NCBI GenBank assembly: GCA_900471815.1
Contig: UICE01000003.1
Span: forward strand, 705,558-769,557
Reading direction: 5' to 3'
DNA length: 64,000 nucleotides
DNA from: Hyphomicrobiales bacterium
Lineage (GTDB): Bacteria > Pseudomonadota > Alphaproteobacteria > Rhizobiales > Rhizobiaceae
The notes under the pieces were generated by a model. It saw nothing but the letters and a program-made list of their open reading frames with translations. It did not search any database and was not told the DNA's origin. Shown here in pieces: positions 8,619 to 18,386 of this stretch; within the stretch, counting starts at the first letter, position 1, and each line of letters begins with the position of its first letter. The position numbers were made by a program, and so were the translations under genes.

Positions 8619-11600
8619 TTAGCTGCAGCCGCTTGTGCTTCCGCACGTGTCACACTTGAGGCATGTTCCGTTGCGCACCATCGTGAAATTGGAGCATTCG
8701 GAGCAGCTATCACCGGTATAACCTTGCATCATCGATTTGATGCGGCGATCGGAAATAACTTTCTTCGCTGCCGCCTTAGCTTCTTCGGCCGCTGCTTCCG
8801 CATCGGTGTCCTCAAACAATGCAGTTGACGGGCTTTGCTCCGGTTTAGACTGCTCTTCGTAATCCCGTTTGAAGCCAGTGGATTCCTGCGTTGTGGCAGC
8901 AATGACAGGTTTTGTTGCAAGCGCCGTTGCGGAGCGGCTGGCAAGGGTCATGACATTTGATGACGCAGCTGCCTTTGGCGCGCTAACCACGCCTGTCCCT
9001 CCTGCGTTGCTAAAACCCTTTGGATCAGCCTTGCCGGGCGAAACAACTGTAAGGGACGCGCCGCGTGTCAAGCCTTTGGAGACTGGTTCGGCTTTACCTT
9101 CTGAAATGCCGCGCCCAAGTGACGTGTTCGAAAAGTCGGACTGATCGACGTGCGCAAGGTCATGGCGATCAAGATAGGAGACAGCCAATTCACGGAAGAG
9201 ATAATCAAGGATCGATGTTGCATTCTTGATCGCATCATTGCCCTGAACCATGCCAGCCGGTTCAAACTTCGTGAAGGTAAATGCCTCAACATATTCTTCA
9301 AGCGGCACGCCATACTGCAGGCCAAGCGAGATCGCGATGGCAAAGTTGTTCATCATTGCCCGGAAGGCAGCGCCTTCCTTGTGCATGTCGATGAAGATTT
9401 CGCCCAAACGCCCATCATCGAATTCGCCGGTGCGCAGATAGACCTTATGGCCACCAACAACTGCCTTTTGAGTATATCCCTTGCGGCGGTTCGGCAATTT
9501 CTCACGATCATGAACATATTTCTCGACAATACGCTCTACGATCTTTTCAGTGATCTGTACTGCGCGAGCGGCAGCCGGGGCTTCAACATAGGCTTCGATC
9601 GCATCATCCGCATCTTCGTCCTCATCGGCGAGAAGGGAGGCGTTGAGTGGCTGAGAAAGCTTGGAACCATCGCGGTAAAGCGCGTTTGCCTTGAGAGCCA
9701 GTTTCCACGAAAGCATGTAAGCGGATTTGCAATCCTCGACAGTGGCTTCATTGGCCATGTTGATGGTCTTGGAGATCGCACCGGAAATAAAAGGCTGCGC
9801 AGCGGCCATCATGCGAATGTGGCTATCTACTGAGAGATAGCGTTTGCCGATCTTGCCGCATGGGTTGGCGCAATCAAACACCGGATAATGCTCTTCCTTG
9901 AGGAATGGAGCGCCTTCCAAGGTCATGGCACCGCAAATGTGCACATTGGCGGCTTCAATTTCTTTCTTCGAGAAGCCAAGAGCTGGCAAAATCTCGAAGG
10001 ACATGTCGTTGAGCTGCTCATCGGTAAAGCCGAGAACATTCTTGGCAAAATCTTCACCAATGGTCCATTTGTTCACTGCGAATTTGATATCAAAGGCAGA
10101 TTTCAATGCGGTATTGAGCGTTGCGATGATCTCGTCCGTGAAGCCTTTGGCCTTCAGCGAGCCGGGATTGATCGCCGGAGCTTGATTGAGATTGCCGTGC
10201 CCGACAGCATATGCTTCGATCTCAGCAATCTGACTCTCCGAATAACCGAGAGTGCGCAATGCTTCCGGAACGGCGCGATTGATGATCTTGAAATAACCGC
10301 CGCCAGCAAGTTTCTTGAACTTCACGAGTGCAAAATCTGGCTCAATACCAGTTGTATCGCAATCCATGACCAAGCCGATTGTGCCAGTTGGGGCGATGAC
10401 CGTGGCTTGCGCATTACGGAAACCGTGCTTCTCACCGAGCTCGAGTGCTTTATCCCAAGCTGACTTTGCATGCGTAATGAGGTCTTGATCCGGGCAGTCG
10501 CCTGCAATCAATGCGACAGGGTTTACAGCAAGACCTTCATAACCTTGCTTTTCGCCATGGGCTGCACGGCGATGGTTGCGGATGACACGCAACATGTTCG
10601 CTGCATTCGGCGCATAACCGGCAAAAGCGCCGAGTTCTTTCGCCATTTCGGCGGAGGTAGCATAAGAGACACCCGTCATGATGGCGGTGAGGGCGCCGCC
10701 AATGGCGCGGCCTTCATCACTGTCATAAGGTATGCCGGAGGTCATCAGCAAGCCGCCAATATTGGCATAGCCGAGACCGAGCGTGCGATATTCATAAGAT
10801 AGTTTAGCAATTTCCTTTGAAGGGAACTGCGCCATCATGACGGATATTTCTAGTACGATTGTCCAGAGGCGCGCGGTGTGCTCGTAGCCAGTAATATCGA
10901 ACTTTCCATCTTTTCCGCGATATGTCAGCAGGTTGATCGAAGCGAGATTACACGCTGTATCATCAAGGAACATATATTCCGAGCATGGATTGGATGCACG
11001 GATCGGACCGGCGGCGGGGCAGGTGTGCCAGTCGTTCATTGTTGTGTTGAAATGCAGACCAGGATCAGCCGAGGCCCAAGCCGCGTAGCCAATCTTTTCC
11101 CATAGGTCACGCGCCTTCAAGGTCTTCATGACCTTGCCATCCTTGCGGGCCGTCAAATTCCAATCGCCATCATTTTCTACGGCGCGCAGGAATTCGTCCT
11201 TCAGAGAAACGGAGTTGTTTGAGTTCTGGCCAGCCACAGTCAGATAGGCTTCAGAATCCCAATCTGTATCATAGGTTTTGAAGTCGATATCCGTGTAACC
11301 CTGCTTGGCAAACTGGATAACGCGCTGAATGTAATTTTCTGGAACCTGGTTCTTCTTCGCGGCCTTGATTTCACGCTTTAAAGCGGGGTTTTTCAAGGGC
11401 TCATAGCAATCCCCATTGTCAGCTTCGCAGTTGACGCAAGCTTTCATGATTGCAGTGAGATGCTGCTTGACGATTTTGGACCCTGTGACGAGAGCAGCAA
11501 CTTTTTGCTCTTCCTTCACTTTCCAATCAATATAATCCTCAATATCGGGATGATCGACGTCTACGACGACCATTTTGGCAGCGCGACGCGTTGTGCCGCC

Positions 11601-12410
11601 TGATTTAATCGCACCAGCAGCACGGTCGCCAATTTTCAGAAACGACATAAGGCCGGAGGAGCGACCGCCACCGGAAAGCTTCTCGCCTTCGCCGCGAAGG
11701 TAAGAGAAGTTTGAGCCTGTGCCTGAACCATATTTAAAGAGACGGGCTTCACGAACCCAAAGATCCATGATGCCGCCTTCGTTGACAAGGTCATCAGCAA
11801 CAGACTGAATGAAGCATGCATGAGGCTGCGGATGTTCATAGGATGATTTTGATTTCGTCAGTTTGCCGGTCTCGGGATCAACGTAATAATGTCCCTGACC
11901 CGGGCCATCAATACCGTAAGCCCAGTGCAGGCCGGTATTGAACCATTGCGGCGAATTCGGCGCAACGCGTTGTGTTGCCAGCATATAGGCAAGTTCATCG
12001 CGGAAGGCGAGGGCGTCCGCTTCGCTATCGAAATACTTACCCTTCCAGCCCCAATAGGTCCAAGTACCCGCCAGGCGATCGAAAACCTGGCGCGCATCCA
12101 TCTCAGAACCATAACGCTCATCGGCTGGCAGAGCGGCCAATGCCTCTTCATCAGCCACAGAACGCCACAACCAGGATGGCACGGAGTTCTCTTCAACTTT
12201 CTTGAGCTTGGCAGGCACCCCGGCTTTGCGGAAATATTTTTGAGCCAGAATATCGGCTGCCACTTGACTGAACTGGGCCGGAACATCGATGTTCTCGAGG
12301 CGGAACACAACCGATCCGTTCGGGTTCTTGATTTCGCTTGTCGCCACGCGAAACTCTAGATCCGCGTAAGCAGACTGGTTCTCTTTTGTAAAACGCCGTT
12401 CGATCCGCAT
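8619..12410 (-). CDS. nrdJ: vitamin B12-dependent (class II) ribonucleotide reductase
   Basis: Reduces ribonucleotides to deoxyribonucleotides with adenosylcobalamin as radical source, in the cytoplasm and without oxygen dependence. From ATG at 12410 it is 1263 residues ([13 protein letters not shown]), normal for the long alphaproteobacterial form; the frame extends 27 codons further up without support. Visible are the NPCSE active-site loop, the C-terminal cysteine-rich tail with CSEC and CLKC-x2-C (zinc-ribbon end), and an inserted region with [11 protein letters not shown]. Stands alone; the upstream gap carries a promoter and NrdR-like boxes. Confidence 0.97.
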   Translation of the reverse strand: MRIERRFTKENQSAYADLEFRVATSEIKNPNGSVVFRLENIDVPAQFSQVAADILAQKYFRKAGVPAKLKKVEENSVPSWLWRSVADEEALAALPADERYGSEMDARQVFDRLAGTWTYWGWKGKYFDSEADALAFRDELAYMLATQRVAPNSPQWFNTGLHWAYGIDGPGQGHYYVDPETGKLTKSKSSYEHPQPHACFIQSVADDLVNEGGIMDLWVREARLFKYGSGTGSNFSYLRGEGEKLSGGGRSSGLMSFLKIGDRAAGAIKSGGTTRRAAKMVVVDVDHPDIEDYIDWKVKEEQKVAALVTGSKIVKQHLTAIMKACVNCEADNGDCYEPLKNPALKREIKAAKKNQVPENYIQRVIQFAKQGYTDIDFKTYDTDWDSEAYLTVAGQNSNNSVSLKDEFLRAVENDGDWNLTARKDGKVMKTLKARDLWEKIGYAAWASADPGLHFNTTMNDWHTCPAAGPIRASNPCSEYMFLDDTACNLASINLLTYRGKDGKFDITGYEHTARLWTIVLEISVMMAQFPSKEIAKLSYEYRTLGLGYANIGGLLMTSGIPYDSDEGRAIGGALTAIMTGVSYATSAEMAKELGAFAGYAPNAANMLRVIRNHRRAAHGEKQGYEGLAVNPVALIAGDCPDQDLITHAKSAWDKALELGEKHGFRNAQATVIAPTGTIGLVMDCDTTGIEPDFALVKFKKLAGGGYFKIINRAVPEALRTLGYSESQIAEIEAYAVGHGNLNQAPAINPGSLKAKGFTDEIIATLNTALKSAFDIKFAVNKWTIGEDFAKNVLGFTDEQLNDMSFEILPALGFSKKEIEAANVHICGAMTLEGAPFLKEEHYPVFDCANPCGKIGKRYLSVDSHIRMMAAAQPFISGAISKTINMANEATVEDCKSAYMLSWKLALKANALYRDGSKLSQPLNASLLADEDEDADDAIEAYVEAPAAARAVQITEKIVERIVEKYVHDREKLPNRRKGYTQKAVVGGHKVYLRTGEFDDGRLGEIFIDMHKEGAAFRAMMNNFAIAISLGLQYGVPLEEYVEAFTFTKFEPAGMVQGNDAIKNATSILDYLFRELAVSYLDRHDLAHVDQSDFSNTSLGRGISEGKAEPVSKGLTRGASLTVVSPGKADPKGFSNAGGTGVVSAPKAAASSNVMTLASRSATALATKPVIAATTQESTGFKRDYEEQSKPEQSPSTALFEDTDAEAAAEEAKAAAKKVISDRRIKSMMQGYTGDSCSECSNFTMVRNGTCLKCDTCGSTSGCS

Positions 12411-12426
12411 CTGTTTGGTCCTTGTC

Positions 12427-12442
12427 TCTCTATATATAGTGT
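12427..12442 (-). promoter_or_regulatory. NrdR-box-like sequence next to the nrdJ start
   Basis: On the minus strand ACACTATATATAGAGA matches the NrdR consensus acaCwAtATaTwGtgt at 14 of 16 positions. It lies 17 bases before the nrdJ ATG, inside the predicted leader, so it may be an auxiliary site. NrdR is the known repressor of ribonucleotide reductase genes. Confidence 0.45.
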
Positions 12443-12649
12443 TCAACCGGCGCCATGTGAAGCGTTGAGCCTGCCCTGAGCGCAATCCCATTGTCCCTGG
12501 TCAAATGCTTGAAACCAGTTCTGCATCCCGATCCGTCTTCAATGTGCGCTACCGCTACATTTTCGAACCGGATGGTTCTCTTGAACGTCTGTCGTTCGAT
12601 TCTTACCTTATTTCCGCATCACACTATCTGGTAGAAATTCTGCCTGCAA

Positions 12650-12684
12650 ACGCTAAATATAGTATTAACAAGAGAATAATTCAA
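12650..12684 (-). promoter_or_regulatory. nrdJ promoter with overlapping NrdR-like box
   Basis: On the minus strand TTGAAT (12684-12679), a 17-base spacer and TATATT (12661-12656) form a good sigma70-type promoter; transcription would start near 12648, giving a leader of about 240 bases. The -10 lies inside ATACTATATTTAGCGT (12665-12650), 13 of 16 matches to the NrdR consensus. A poorer second copy, TTCTACCAGATAGTGT (12636-12621), is 29 bases downstream, close to the three-turn spacing of paired NrdR boxes. Confidence 0.5.
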
Positions 12685-12905
12685 ATTTTGAATGCTCTCT
12701 CATTTGCCTGCAGTGCACAAATTCACCGAACGTGTTTTCGTAAGAAAACAGCGTCTAAGACTTTGCTCAAACTGGAAAAAAACCGGTTACCGACACTCCG
12801 GTCACGCTACTAACGCAACGGTCTCCTATAAAAAGTGACTCGATGGTTTGCGTCAAGAAATAGTTTCTGACAAATTTATGACCGCAACATCTTGTGTGTC
12901 ACATA

Positions 12906-12914
12906 TGTGGATAA
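12906..12914 (-). promoter_or_regulatory. perfect DnaA box in the nrdJ upstream region
   Basis: The minus strand reads TTATCCACA, the exact high-affinity DnaA box, about 220 bases upstream of the -35 of nrdJ. DnaA controls nrdAB in E. coli; a role here is inference, and a single 9-mer can occur by chance. Confidence 0.35.
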
Positions 12915-12999
12915 CGGGGAGAACTGATTAGCCGCATTGATAAAACGGTACAACTCCACGTCGACAAAAACTGTGGAGTTTAGAGTGGGCGGTCTGTCG

Positions 13000-13491
13000 T
13001 CAGCGAGGAATCCGGTAGGGATCAAAGCTCATCAGAAGAGCTTTAAGTTCGGGCTCTTCAACGCGTGACGCAGATTCTTCAAGGCTGACCCATTCGAGCC
13101 GTCGTTCACCACGTTCAGGCCATTTCTTTTCCTGGCGGATAAATTCCAGCGGAAAAACATCTACAATGAAATCACCAATCTCACCATCACACATATCGTC
13201 CTTTTCGTAACGATATGTGCCCACTGAGAATGGGCTGATGTCGCCCCTGACTCCTGCTTCTTCATATGCTTCCGCTTCCGCAGAGCATGCAAAAGTTTTA
13301 CCGACCTGTGGCCAGCCTTTCGGCAAGACCCACCGGCCAGTGCCACGGCTGGTGATCAGAAGAACTTCGGGAACGTCTTTCTTTAATCTATAAACAAGCG
13401 CAGCAACCTGCCGAACCCGGCCATCAGGCATCTCGGTCCGTTTCGCAGTCACCAATTCGTCTTTGTAGACTATATTCAAGGTTCCACTCAT
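13000..13491 (-). CDS. Nudix hydrolase
   Basis: A 163-residue Nudix protein. The Nudix box is at about residues 56-80: PKGWPQVGKTF, then EAEAYEEAGV, with the EEAG core present. The first box glutamate is replaced by lysine (WPQVGK), and REU is EAY, a form common in rhizobial relatives of the diphosphoinositol polyphosphate/ApnA-type group. It probably hydrolyses a nucleoside-diphosphate-linked compound; the substrate is not readable. Stands alone, oriented like nrdJ. Confidence 0.85.
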   Translation of the reverse strand: MSGTLNIVYKDELVTAKRTEMPDGRVRQVAALVYRLKKDVPEVLLITSRGTGRWVLPKGWPQVGKTFACSAEAEAYEEAGVRGDISPFSVGTYRYEKDDMCDGEIGDFIVDVFPLEFIRQEKKWPERGERRLEWVSLEESASRVEEPELKALLMSFDPYRIPR

Positions 13492-13686
13492 TCTTTCTTG
13501 TTATCAGCAAGATTGAACCGATTCGTGCAAATCGCAACTGATCATCGGCTACACTTCTTTGCTTAAACGCGACTTGTGACATTTTTTTGAACAGCAGTGC
13601 AAAAAGATCACAACTATGAGCGGAGCCTCTTGTTCCTTCGTTTTGCTTATTTTTATCGGTAGGATGATCGGTGATCTACCGATCCA

Positions 13687-14184
13687 TCACCCCTTATGGC
13701 CTTTGGTTATAGGTTCCTGATATGTCAGGCCCATGTCCCAAGGAAAATAAATCCATGTATCCTGAGAGACTTCGGTCACAAAGGTATCAATGAGTGGTCG
13801 ACCTTTGGGTTTTGCATAAACAGTAGCAAAATGTGCCTTTGGCATCATGGCGCGAACAATAGCGGCCGTTTTCCCAGTGTCGGTCAGGTCGTCGATCACA
13901 AGGATTCCCTCACCGCCATTTTCCAGAAGTCGAGCATCCACATCTTTGAGAACTTTGAGTTCTCCTTGCTCATCGTAATCATGATAGGAGGCAATGCAGA
14001 CAGTCTCGATCATGCGTATGCCGAGTTCGCGGCAAATAATTGCAGCTGGAACGAGGCCGCCTCTGGTGATTGCGACCATAGCTCGCCATTCACGCTGCAT
14101 ACCAGCAACACGCCATGCCAATGCACGGGCATCGCGATGGAATTGATCCCAGGATACCGGAAAGGCTTTGTCGGGCAGGGACAT
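13687..14184 (-). CDS. gpt: xanthine-guanine phosphoribosyltransferase
   Basis: Salvages guanine and xanthine with PRPP to GMP and XMP. From ATG at 14184 it is 165 residues, close to the E. coli enzyme. The PRPP loop is [13 protein letters not shown] (about residues 88-100), and the ends [18 protein letters not shown] and [12 protein letters not shown] match the Gpt family closely. The frame is open to 14280 but the extra 32 residues do not look like the family. Single gene between the Nudix and stress protein genes. Confidence 0.93.
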   Translation of the reverse strand: MSLPDKAFPVSWDQFHRDARALAWRVAGMQREWRAMVAITRGGLVPAAIICRELGIRMIETVCIASYHDYDEQGELKVLKDVDARLLENGGEGILVIDDLTDTGKTAAIVRAMMPKAHFATVYAKPKGRPLIDTFVTEVSQDTWIYFPWDMGLTYQEPITKGHKG

Positions 14185-14323
14185 TGGATGCACTCCATAG
14201 ATCAAGCGAGGAAGCGGGAAACCGCAAGGAATGCAACTCGCAATAGCGGGAAATGCTGGCTCATGGCAAGCAGCTTGCATTGGTTACCCACGTTTAGTGC
14301 AATTAACCTGGCACTTATGACAG

Positions 14324-15166
14324 TTAGCGCGACATCAGCGTCAAGCACGGCATATCATTCATCATCGACGTGGTTACCCCACCAAACACCCATTCCTTCA
14401 GGCGCGACTGGCTGTAAGCGCCCATAACAAATAGATTTGCCCCATTATCTGCAATTCTGCGCCTAAGGATCTTGTCGGTCGGTTCGCCATTGGAATCAAT
14501 GGTTGACGGATTTACATTCACACCATGACGACGAAGCGCATCAGAAAGTGGCGTGCCGGGTATATCTACATTCGGGTCGGTAGACTTTCTTGGATCAACC
14601 CAAAGAATGTCAACGCTTTCCGCTTTGATCAGCAATGGCAGGGAATCAAATGCGGCGCGAGAAGCTTCGCGCTTGCCGTTGAATGCAACGACCACACGGT
14701 CAATCTTTTCGGGCAGTTGTGTCTTGTACGGCACGAAAAGCACAGGACGCCCGCTTTCCATGACTAAGGGGTCAGTGACGTCATTGACGCTATCAGGGTC
14801 ACTAGGGTCAGGCTGACCCGCAATTATTATATCTGCGCGCAGGGCGCTTTGAGTAACGCCCGCTGATGGACTGCTGCTCTCCGAGCGCACGATACGAAAT
14901 TCATGCGAAATCGTTGTTTTCGCCATTTCTGCGTTGAACGCTGCGGTTATTGCCGCTGCATTTTCTTTATGCCGCTGCTCATGTGCCTCAAACAATGTCG
15001 TGTCAGCAAAGCCTGTGGGATCAGCATAAACGATGGGTGAGGGGATTGTATAAAGGCCAATAATATGGGTCCGCTCGCTCGACGAGGCGATCAATCTGGC
15101 AGCGCCGATAACCCGTTTTGCTTCCCGTTCACTGCGAATAAAAGCGATGATGGTGCGAAATGCCAT
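14324..15166 (-). CDS. universal stress protein with two UspA domains
   Basis: A 280-residue cytoplasmic protein with two Usp folds in tandem (about 1-145 and 155-280). The second carries GAYSQSRLKEWVFGGVT, where the usual second glycine of the ATP-binding G-x2-G motif is serine, so ATP binding may be altered. GGAGG lies six bases before the ATG at 15166; the ATG at 15178 overlaps this ribosome site and is less likely. Function of such proteins is stress survival; no specific role is visible. Confidence 0.88.
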   Translation of the reverse strand: MAFRTIIAFIRSEREAKRVIGAARLIASSSERTHIIGLYTIPSPIVYADPTGFADTTLFEAHEQRHKENAAAITAAFNAEMAKTTISHEFRIVRSESSSPSAGVTQSALRADIIIAGQPDPSDPDSVNDVTDPLVMESGRPVLFVPYKTQLPEKIDRVVVAFNGKREASRAAFDSLPLLIKAESVDILWVDPRKSTDPNVDIPGTPLSDALRRHGVNVNPSTIDSNGEPTDKILRRRIADNGANLFVMGAYSQSRLKEWVFGGVTTSMMNDMPCLTLMSR

Positions 15167-15236
15167 TTTGGCCTCCATTGTCTTTGTGCCATCGAAACAT
15201 GGCTGACTACAGTATACAGCCAGAACGAGCCGTGCG

Positions 15237-15995
15237 TTAGCGTGGAAGTTGCGTTGCTTCCAGATTTGCGATCATGGCTTTAACGGCAGATACAGCAGAG
15301 GCCAGCTTCGCCGCGTCCCGGGCACGGACAACAAGCTCCGTGGAAAAACGACCATTCTCATATTTAGGGTATGACCCTATGATTGTGTCTGGGTTTTCAG
15401 CTTGTATGTTGCCCAATGCAACCGCGATGGAGCCCTCACCAAATGGACAATTCACTGATTGCGAAAGTAGCTGCGTGCCTACTTTCAATGTTGGAATAAC
15501 GTTGTCCAGCATAGCTTGAAATATGGAAGGTACGCCGGCCATAACGTACACATTTTCCAGGTTGAACCCGGGAGCGGTTGAAACCGGATTGTCTATATGG
15601 ATTGCACCTCTTGGCATCCTCGCCATGCGCTGACGACTTTCTGTAAACTCGATACCCCTTGAAGCGTAATTGTCCCCCATGATTTTCATCGCCTTGGCGT
15701 CATGTTCGCATGGCACACCAAATGCTACGGAGACAGCATCAGCGGTGATGTCGTCATGCGTCGGGCCGATACCACCAGAGGTAAAAACATAATCATAACG
15801 CTGGCGCAGGCTGTTCAATGCCTCAACAATTCGGCCTTGTTCGTCCGGAACTATGCGAACTTCCTCGAGATCAATCCCAATGGCGGTCAGAATATCGGCA
15901 AGATGGCCGATGTTTTTGTCCTTGGTGCGCCCGGAGAGCAATTCATCACCAATCGCGAGCATGGCGGCTGTCACGATTTTATTGTCATTAGTCAT
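15237..15995 (-). CDS. CinA N-terminal-like molybdopterin-binding-fold protein
   Basis: A 252-residue protein with the MoaB/Mog fold of the CinA N-terminal domain: AMLAIGDELLSGRTKDKN (about residues 11-28) and FTSGGIGPTHDDITADAV (about 71-88). The C-terminal NMN amidohydrolase (PncC) domain of full CinA is absent. Such proteins are annotated as competence/damage-inducible or ADP-ribose pyrophosphatase (COM) type; activity here is inferred. Separated from the tRNA-Leu terminator by about 115 bases. Confidence 0.88.
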   Translation of the reverse strand: MTNDNKIVTAAMLAIGDELLSGRTKDKNIGHLADILTAIGIDLEEVRIVPDEQGRIVEALNSLRQRYDYVFTSGGIGPTHDDITADAVSVAFGVPCEHDAKAMKIMGDNYASRGIEFTESRQRMARMPRGAIHIDNPVSTAPGFNLENVYVMAGVPSIFQAMLDNVIPTLKVGTQLLSQSVNCPFGEGSIAVALGNIQAENPDTIIGSYPKYENGRFSTELVVRARDAAKLASAVSAVKAMIANLEATQLPR

Positions 15996-16111
15996 TGAAA
16001 CACTCCTGATGGGAACAGGAACGTAGTTCCCGAAACGTACCGCTGCAAGCCCCGCCAGACAAACTGTTCATTGTGTTGGCCTGGTCGTAAATACATTGCA
16101 AAACAACAAAA

Positions 16112-16132
16112 AACCCGGCGGAAAGCCGGGTT
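16112..16132 (-). terminator. rho-independent terminator of tRNA-Leu
   Basis: AACCCGGC (16112-16119) pairs with GCCGGGTT (16125-16132) over a five-base loop. On the minus strand it is followed by TTTTTT-rich sequence and lies six bases after the encoded CCA of the tRNA. Confidence 0.85.
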
Positions 16133-16137
16133 CATGT

Positions 16138-16223
16138 TGGTGCGGACGGCGGGACTTGAACCCGCATGACCAATGGCCGACAGATTTTAAGTCTGTTGTG
16201 TATACCAATTCCACCACGTCCGC
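16138..16223 (-). tRNA. tRNA-Leu (anticodon UAA)
   Basis: On the minus strand the acceptor 5' strand GCGGACG (16223-16217) pairs with CGTCCGC (16148-16142), followed by discriminator A and an encoded CCA (16140-16138). The anticodon loop CTTAAAA gives UAA. The T arm is CGGGTTCAAGTCCCG. A long variable arm makes 86 bases with CCA, as expected for a class II tRNA. Confidence 0.96.
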
Positions 16224-16334
16224 GTGACTATGCTTTTCAACGGTTCAATCGATTCCGTCAACGGTGTTTTAGCAAGTTATCGCATTGATACCGGTCCGAA
16301 ATGAATTTCGGACCGGTTACCATAACTGCCTTGA

Positions 16335-17837
16335 TCAATCCTCGACAAACACCTCATCGCGTTTTTTGCGGATGCTGGGCAGGAGCACTACCACAAGTAC
16401 AGCTGCCGCAAGCAGCAATAGCGTCAAACTGATTGGCCGCGTGACAAATGTCGTGGCATCGCCGCGTGACATGATCATGGCGCGCCGCAGATGTTCTTCC
16501 AGAAGCGGACCCAATACAAAGCCGAGCAGCAAGGGGGCAGGTTCACAGCGGAGCTTGGCCAGAACATACCCAATCAGCCCGAAGAATGCGACCGCGAAGA
16601 GATCAAAGACGTTGGAATTAACGCTGTAAACACCGATGGAGCAGAACGCGATGATCGCCGGGAAGAGCATATAATAGGGAATAGTCAGAAGCTTAACCCA
16701 AAGCCCGATCAGCGGCAGGTTTAGTAGGATCAGCATAAGATTACCGATCCACATTGATGCGATGATGCCCCAAAAAAGAGCTGGCTGTTCAGTCGCCACA
16801 TTTGGTCCGGGGACAATGCCCTGAATGATCATAGCGCCGATCATCAGCGCCATGACCGGGTTGGCCGGGATGCCAAGTGTCAGCATTGGTATGAATGATG
16901 TTTGAGCGCCGGCATTATTTGCAGATTCTGGACCCGCAACGCCAGCCACAGCGCCTTTGCCGAACTCTTGAGGCGTTTTCGACATGCGCTTTTCGACAGT
17001 ATAAGAGGCAAAAGATGCGAGAATTGCGCCGCCCCCAGGCAATATGCCGAGTGCAGAGCCGATAGCAGTGCCACGCAAAATCGGCGCAGTCATCTCCTTC
17101 CAATCCTGTTTGGTTGGCCAAAGATTGGTGACCTTTTTAATCATGACATCCCGGTCATGTTCATTTTCGAGATTGCGGAGAATTTCTGCAATACCAAAGA
17201 CGCCAACCGCAACGGCCACAAAGTTCAACCCGTCTGAAAGCTCCAAGATCCCAAGATTGAACCGAGGCGTTCCCGTATAAATATCGGTGCCGACAAGCCC
17301 CAATAGTAGTCCTAGAACGACCATTCCCAGTGCCTTGACCACTGAACCATGGGCGAGGGCAATGGATGAAACAAGACCGACGATCATAAGGGAGAAATAT
17401 TCGGCAGAACCGAACTTCAACGCAACTGCGGTCAGCGGGGGGGCGAAGACTGCAACCAATATGGTGGAAACTGTTCCAGCAAAGAAAGAGCCAATAGCGG
17501 CAATAGCCAATGCGGCACCTGCTCGACCTTTCCTGGCCATTTGATAGCCATCAATTGCTGTGACGGCGGAAGACGATTCACCCGGCATGTTAATCAAAAT
17601 AGCCGTTGTCGAACCACCATATTGGGCGCCGTAATAGATGCCCGCCAACATGATCAGCGAAGATACCGGCTCCAGCTGAAAAGTAATTGGCAAGAGCATC
17701 GCAATCGTTGCTGTTGCGCCGATGCCGGGCAATACACCGATAAGTGTGCCGAGGATAACGCCGATGAAACAAAAGAAGAGGTTCCATGGGGCGCCCGCGG
17801 TGGTGAACCCGAGTACAAGATTGTTAAAGAGTTCCAC
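16335..17837 (-). CDS. tctA: tripartite tricarboxylate transporter large permease TctA
   Basis: A 500-residue inner-membrane protein with about 12 hydrophobic segments. TctA features seen are the N-terminal GVILGTLIGVLPGIGATATI, the GGSTTAILINMPGESSSAVTA stretch (about residues 74-94), and a repeat of the first motif, GTAIGSALGILPGGGAILAS, at about 254. It is the ion-coupled large subunit that receives substrate from the binding protein. Last gene of a tctC-tctB-tctA unit, nine bases after tctB. Confidence 0.95.
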   Translation of the reverse strand: MELFNNLVLGFTTAGAPWNLFFCFIGVILGTLIGVLPGIGATATIAMLLPITFQLEPVSSLIMLAGIYYGAQYGGSTTAILINMPGESSSAVTAIDGYQMARKGRAGAALAIAAIGSFFAGTVSTILVAVFAPPLTAVALKFGSAEYFSLMIVGLVSSIALAHGSVVKALGMVVLGLLLGLVGTDIYTGTPRFNLGILELSDGLNFVAVAVGVFGIAEILRNLENEHDRDVMIKKVTNLWPTKQDWKEMTAPILRGTAIGSALGILPGGGAILASFASYTVEKRMSKTPQEFGKGAVAGVAGPESANNAGAQTSFIPMLTLGIPANPVMALMIGAMIIQGIVPGPNVATEQPALFWGIIASMWIGNLMLILLNLPLIGLWVKLLTIPYYMLFPAIIAFCSIGVYSVNSNVFDLFAVAFFGLIGYVLAKLRCEPAPLLLGFVLGPLLEEHLRRAMIMSRGDATTFVTRPISLTLLLLAAAVLVVVLLPSIRKKRDEVFVED

Positions 17838-17846
17838 GATGTGTCC

Positions 17847-18308
17847 TCACTGTCCGAGCCAAGGGCCAAAGCGGCGAAATGGCAGTCCCAATGCGTAACT
17901 GAAGACGACGACGGAGAAGATCGTCAGACCGCAGACAAGAAGCAGCGCCATCCCAGGGCGCATTTTGTTGCTTGCAAATGCTGCAATCAAAGCAGTTAAA
18001 AACAGCGACGGAACAAATCCCAGGCCGCGAATAGTAAGGCCGAAAAAAATAGGAGCTGGCAGGATGAGCAGCATCCCGCGCCATGCGATTGGGCCCATCG
18101 GCTCATGTTCGATCTGCGTTCCCTGAATGATAACGATTACGCCCAGGACGATTAGGATTCCAGCCAGCACGAAAGGGAAATAGCCAGGGCCCATTCGAAA
18201 TGCTGTTCCGAGATCAAGTCCATAAGCCTGTATCGCAAAGAACAAACCCGCAAGAATGAAAAATAGACCGCATACAATGTCGCGAGTACTGAAACTCAAG
18301 GATTTCAT
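17847..18308 (-). CDS. tctB: tripartite tricarboxylate transporter small permease TctB
   Basis: A 153-residue membrane protein with four hydrophobic helices, starting DIVCGLFFILAGLFFAIQAY and ending in the LGLPFRRFG segment typical of TctB. It is the small permease partner of the TctA encoded directly downstream. It is separated from tctC by 78 bases that hold a strong stem-loop. Confidence 0.92.
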   Translation of the reverse strand: MKSLSFSTRDIVCGLFFILAGLFFAIQAYGLDLGTAFRMGPGYFPFVLAGILIVLGVIVIIQGTQIEHEPMGPIAWRGMLLILPAPIFFGLTIRGLGFVPSLFLTALIAAFASNKMRPGMALLLVCGLTIFSVVVFSYALGLPFRRFGPWLGQ

Positions 18309-18353
18309 TTATCCCCCCAGTCGCCGTTTTCCGGCTTTGCTTAAACAAAAGGA

Positions 18354-18375
18354 CCGGGGCATCGTAATGCCCCGG
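18354..18375 (-). terminator. strong stem-loop between tctC and tctB
   Basis: CCGGGGCAT (18354-18362) and ATGCCCCGG (18367-18375) form a perfect 9-bp stem with a CGTA tetraloop, followed on the minus strand by TCCTTTTGTTT. It probably acts as a partial terminator or 3' stabiliser, letting the binding protein be made in excess over the permeases. Known in principle for binding-protein operons; inferred here. Confidence 0.6.
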
Positions 18376-18386
18376 TAAATGCTGAA

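Larger units (their letters stand above)
12411..12999. other. 589-base gap between nrdJ and the Nudix gene
   Basis: No convincing gene. It holds the nrdJ promoter (12656-12684), NrdR-like boxes, a perfect DnaA box (12906-12914), and a hairpin AACTCCAC (12952-12959) with GTGGAGTT (12973-12980) that follows the Nudix gene stop and may end its transcript. A 102-codon plus-strand frame at 12505 has no coding character. Confidence 0.6.

Noticed and set aside
12505-12813. 102-codon plus-strand frame upstream of nrdJ
   Set aside because: It covers the nrdJ promoter and boxes on the other strand and has no ribosome site or coding character.
13655-13683. ATCGGTAG/CTACCGAT hairpin after gpt considered as its terminator
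   Set aside because: On the minus strand it is followed by A-rich, not T-rich, sequence.
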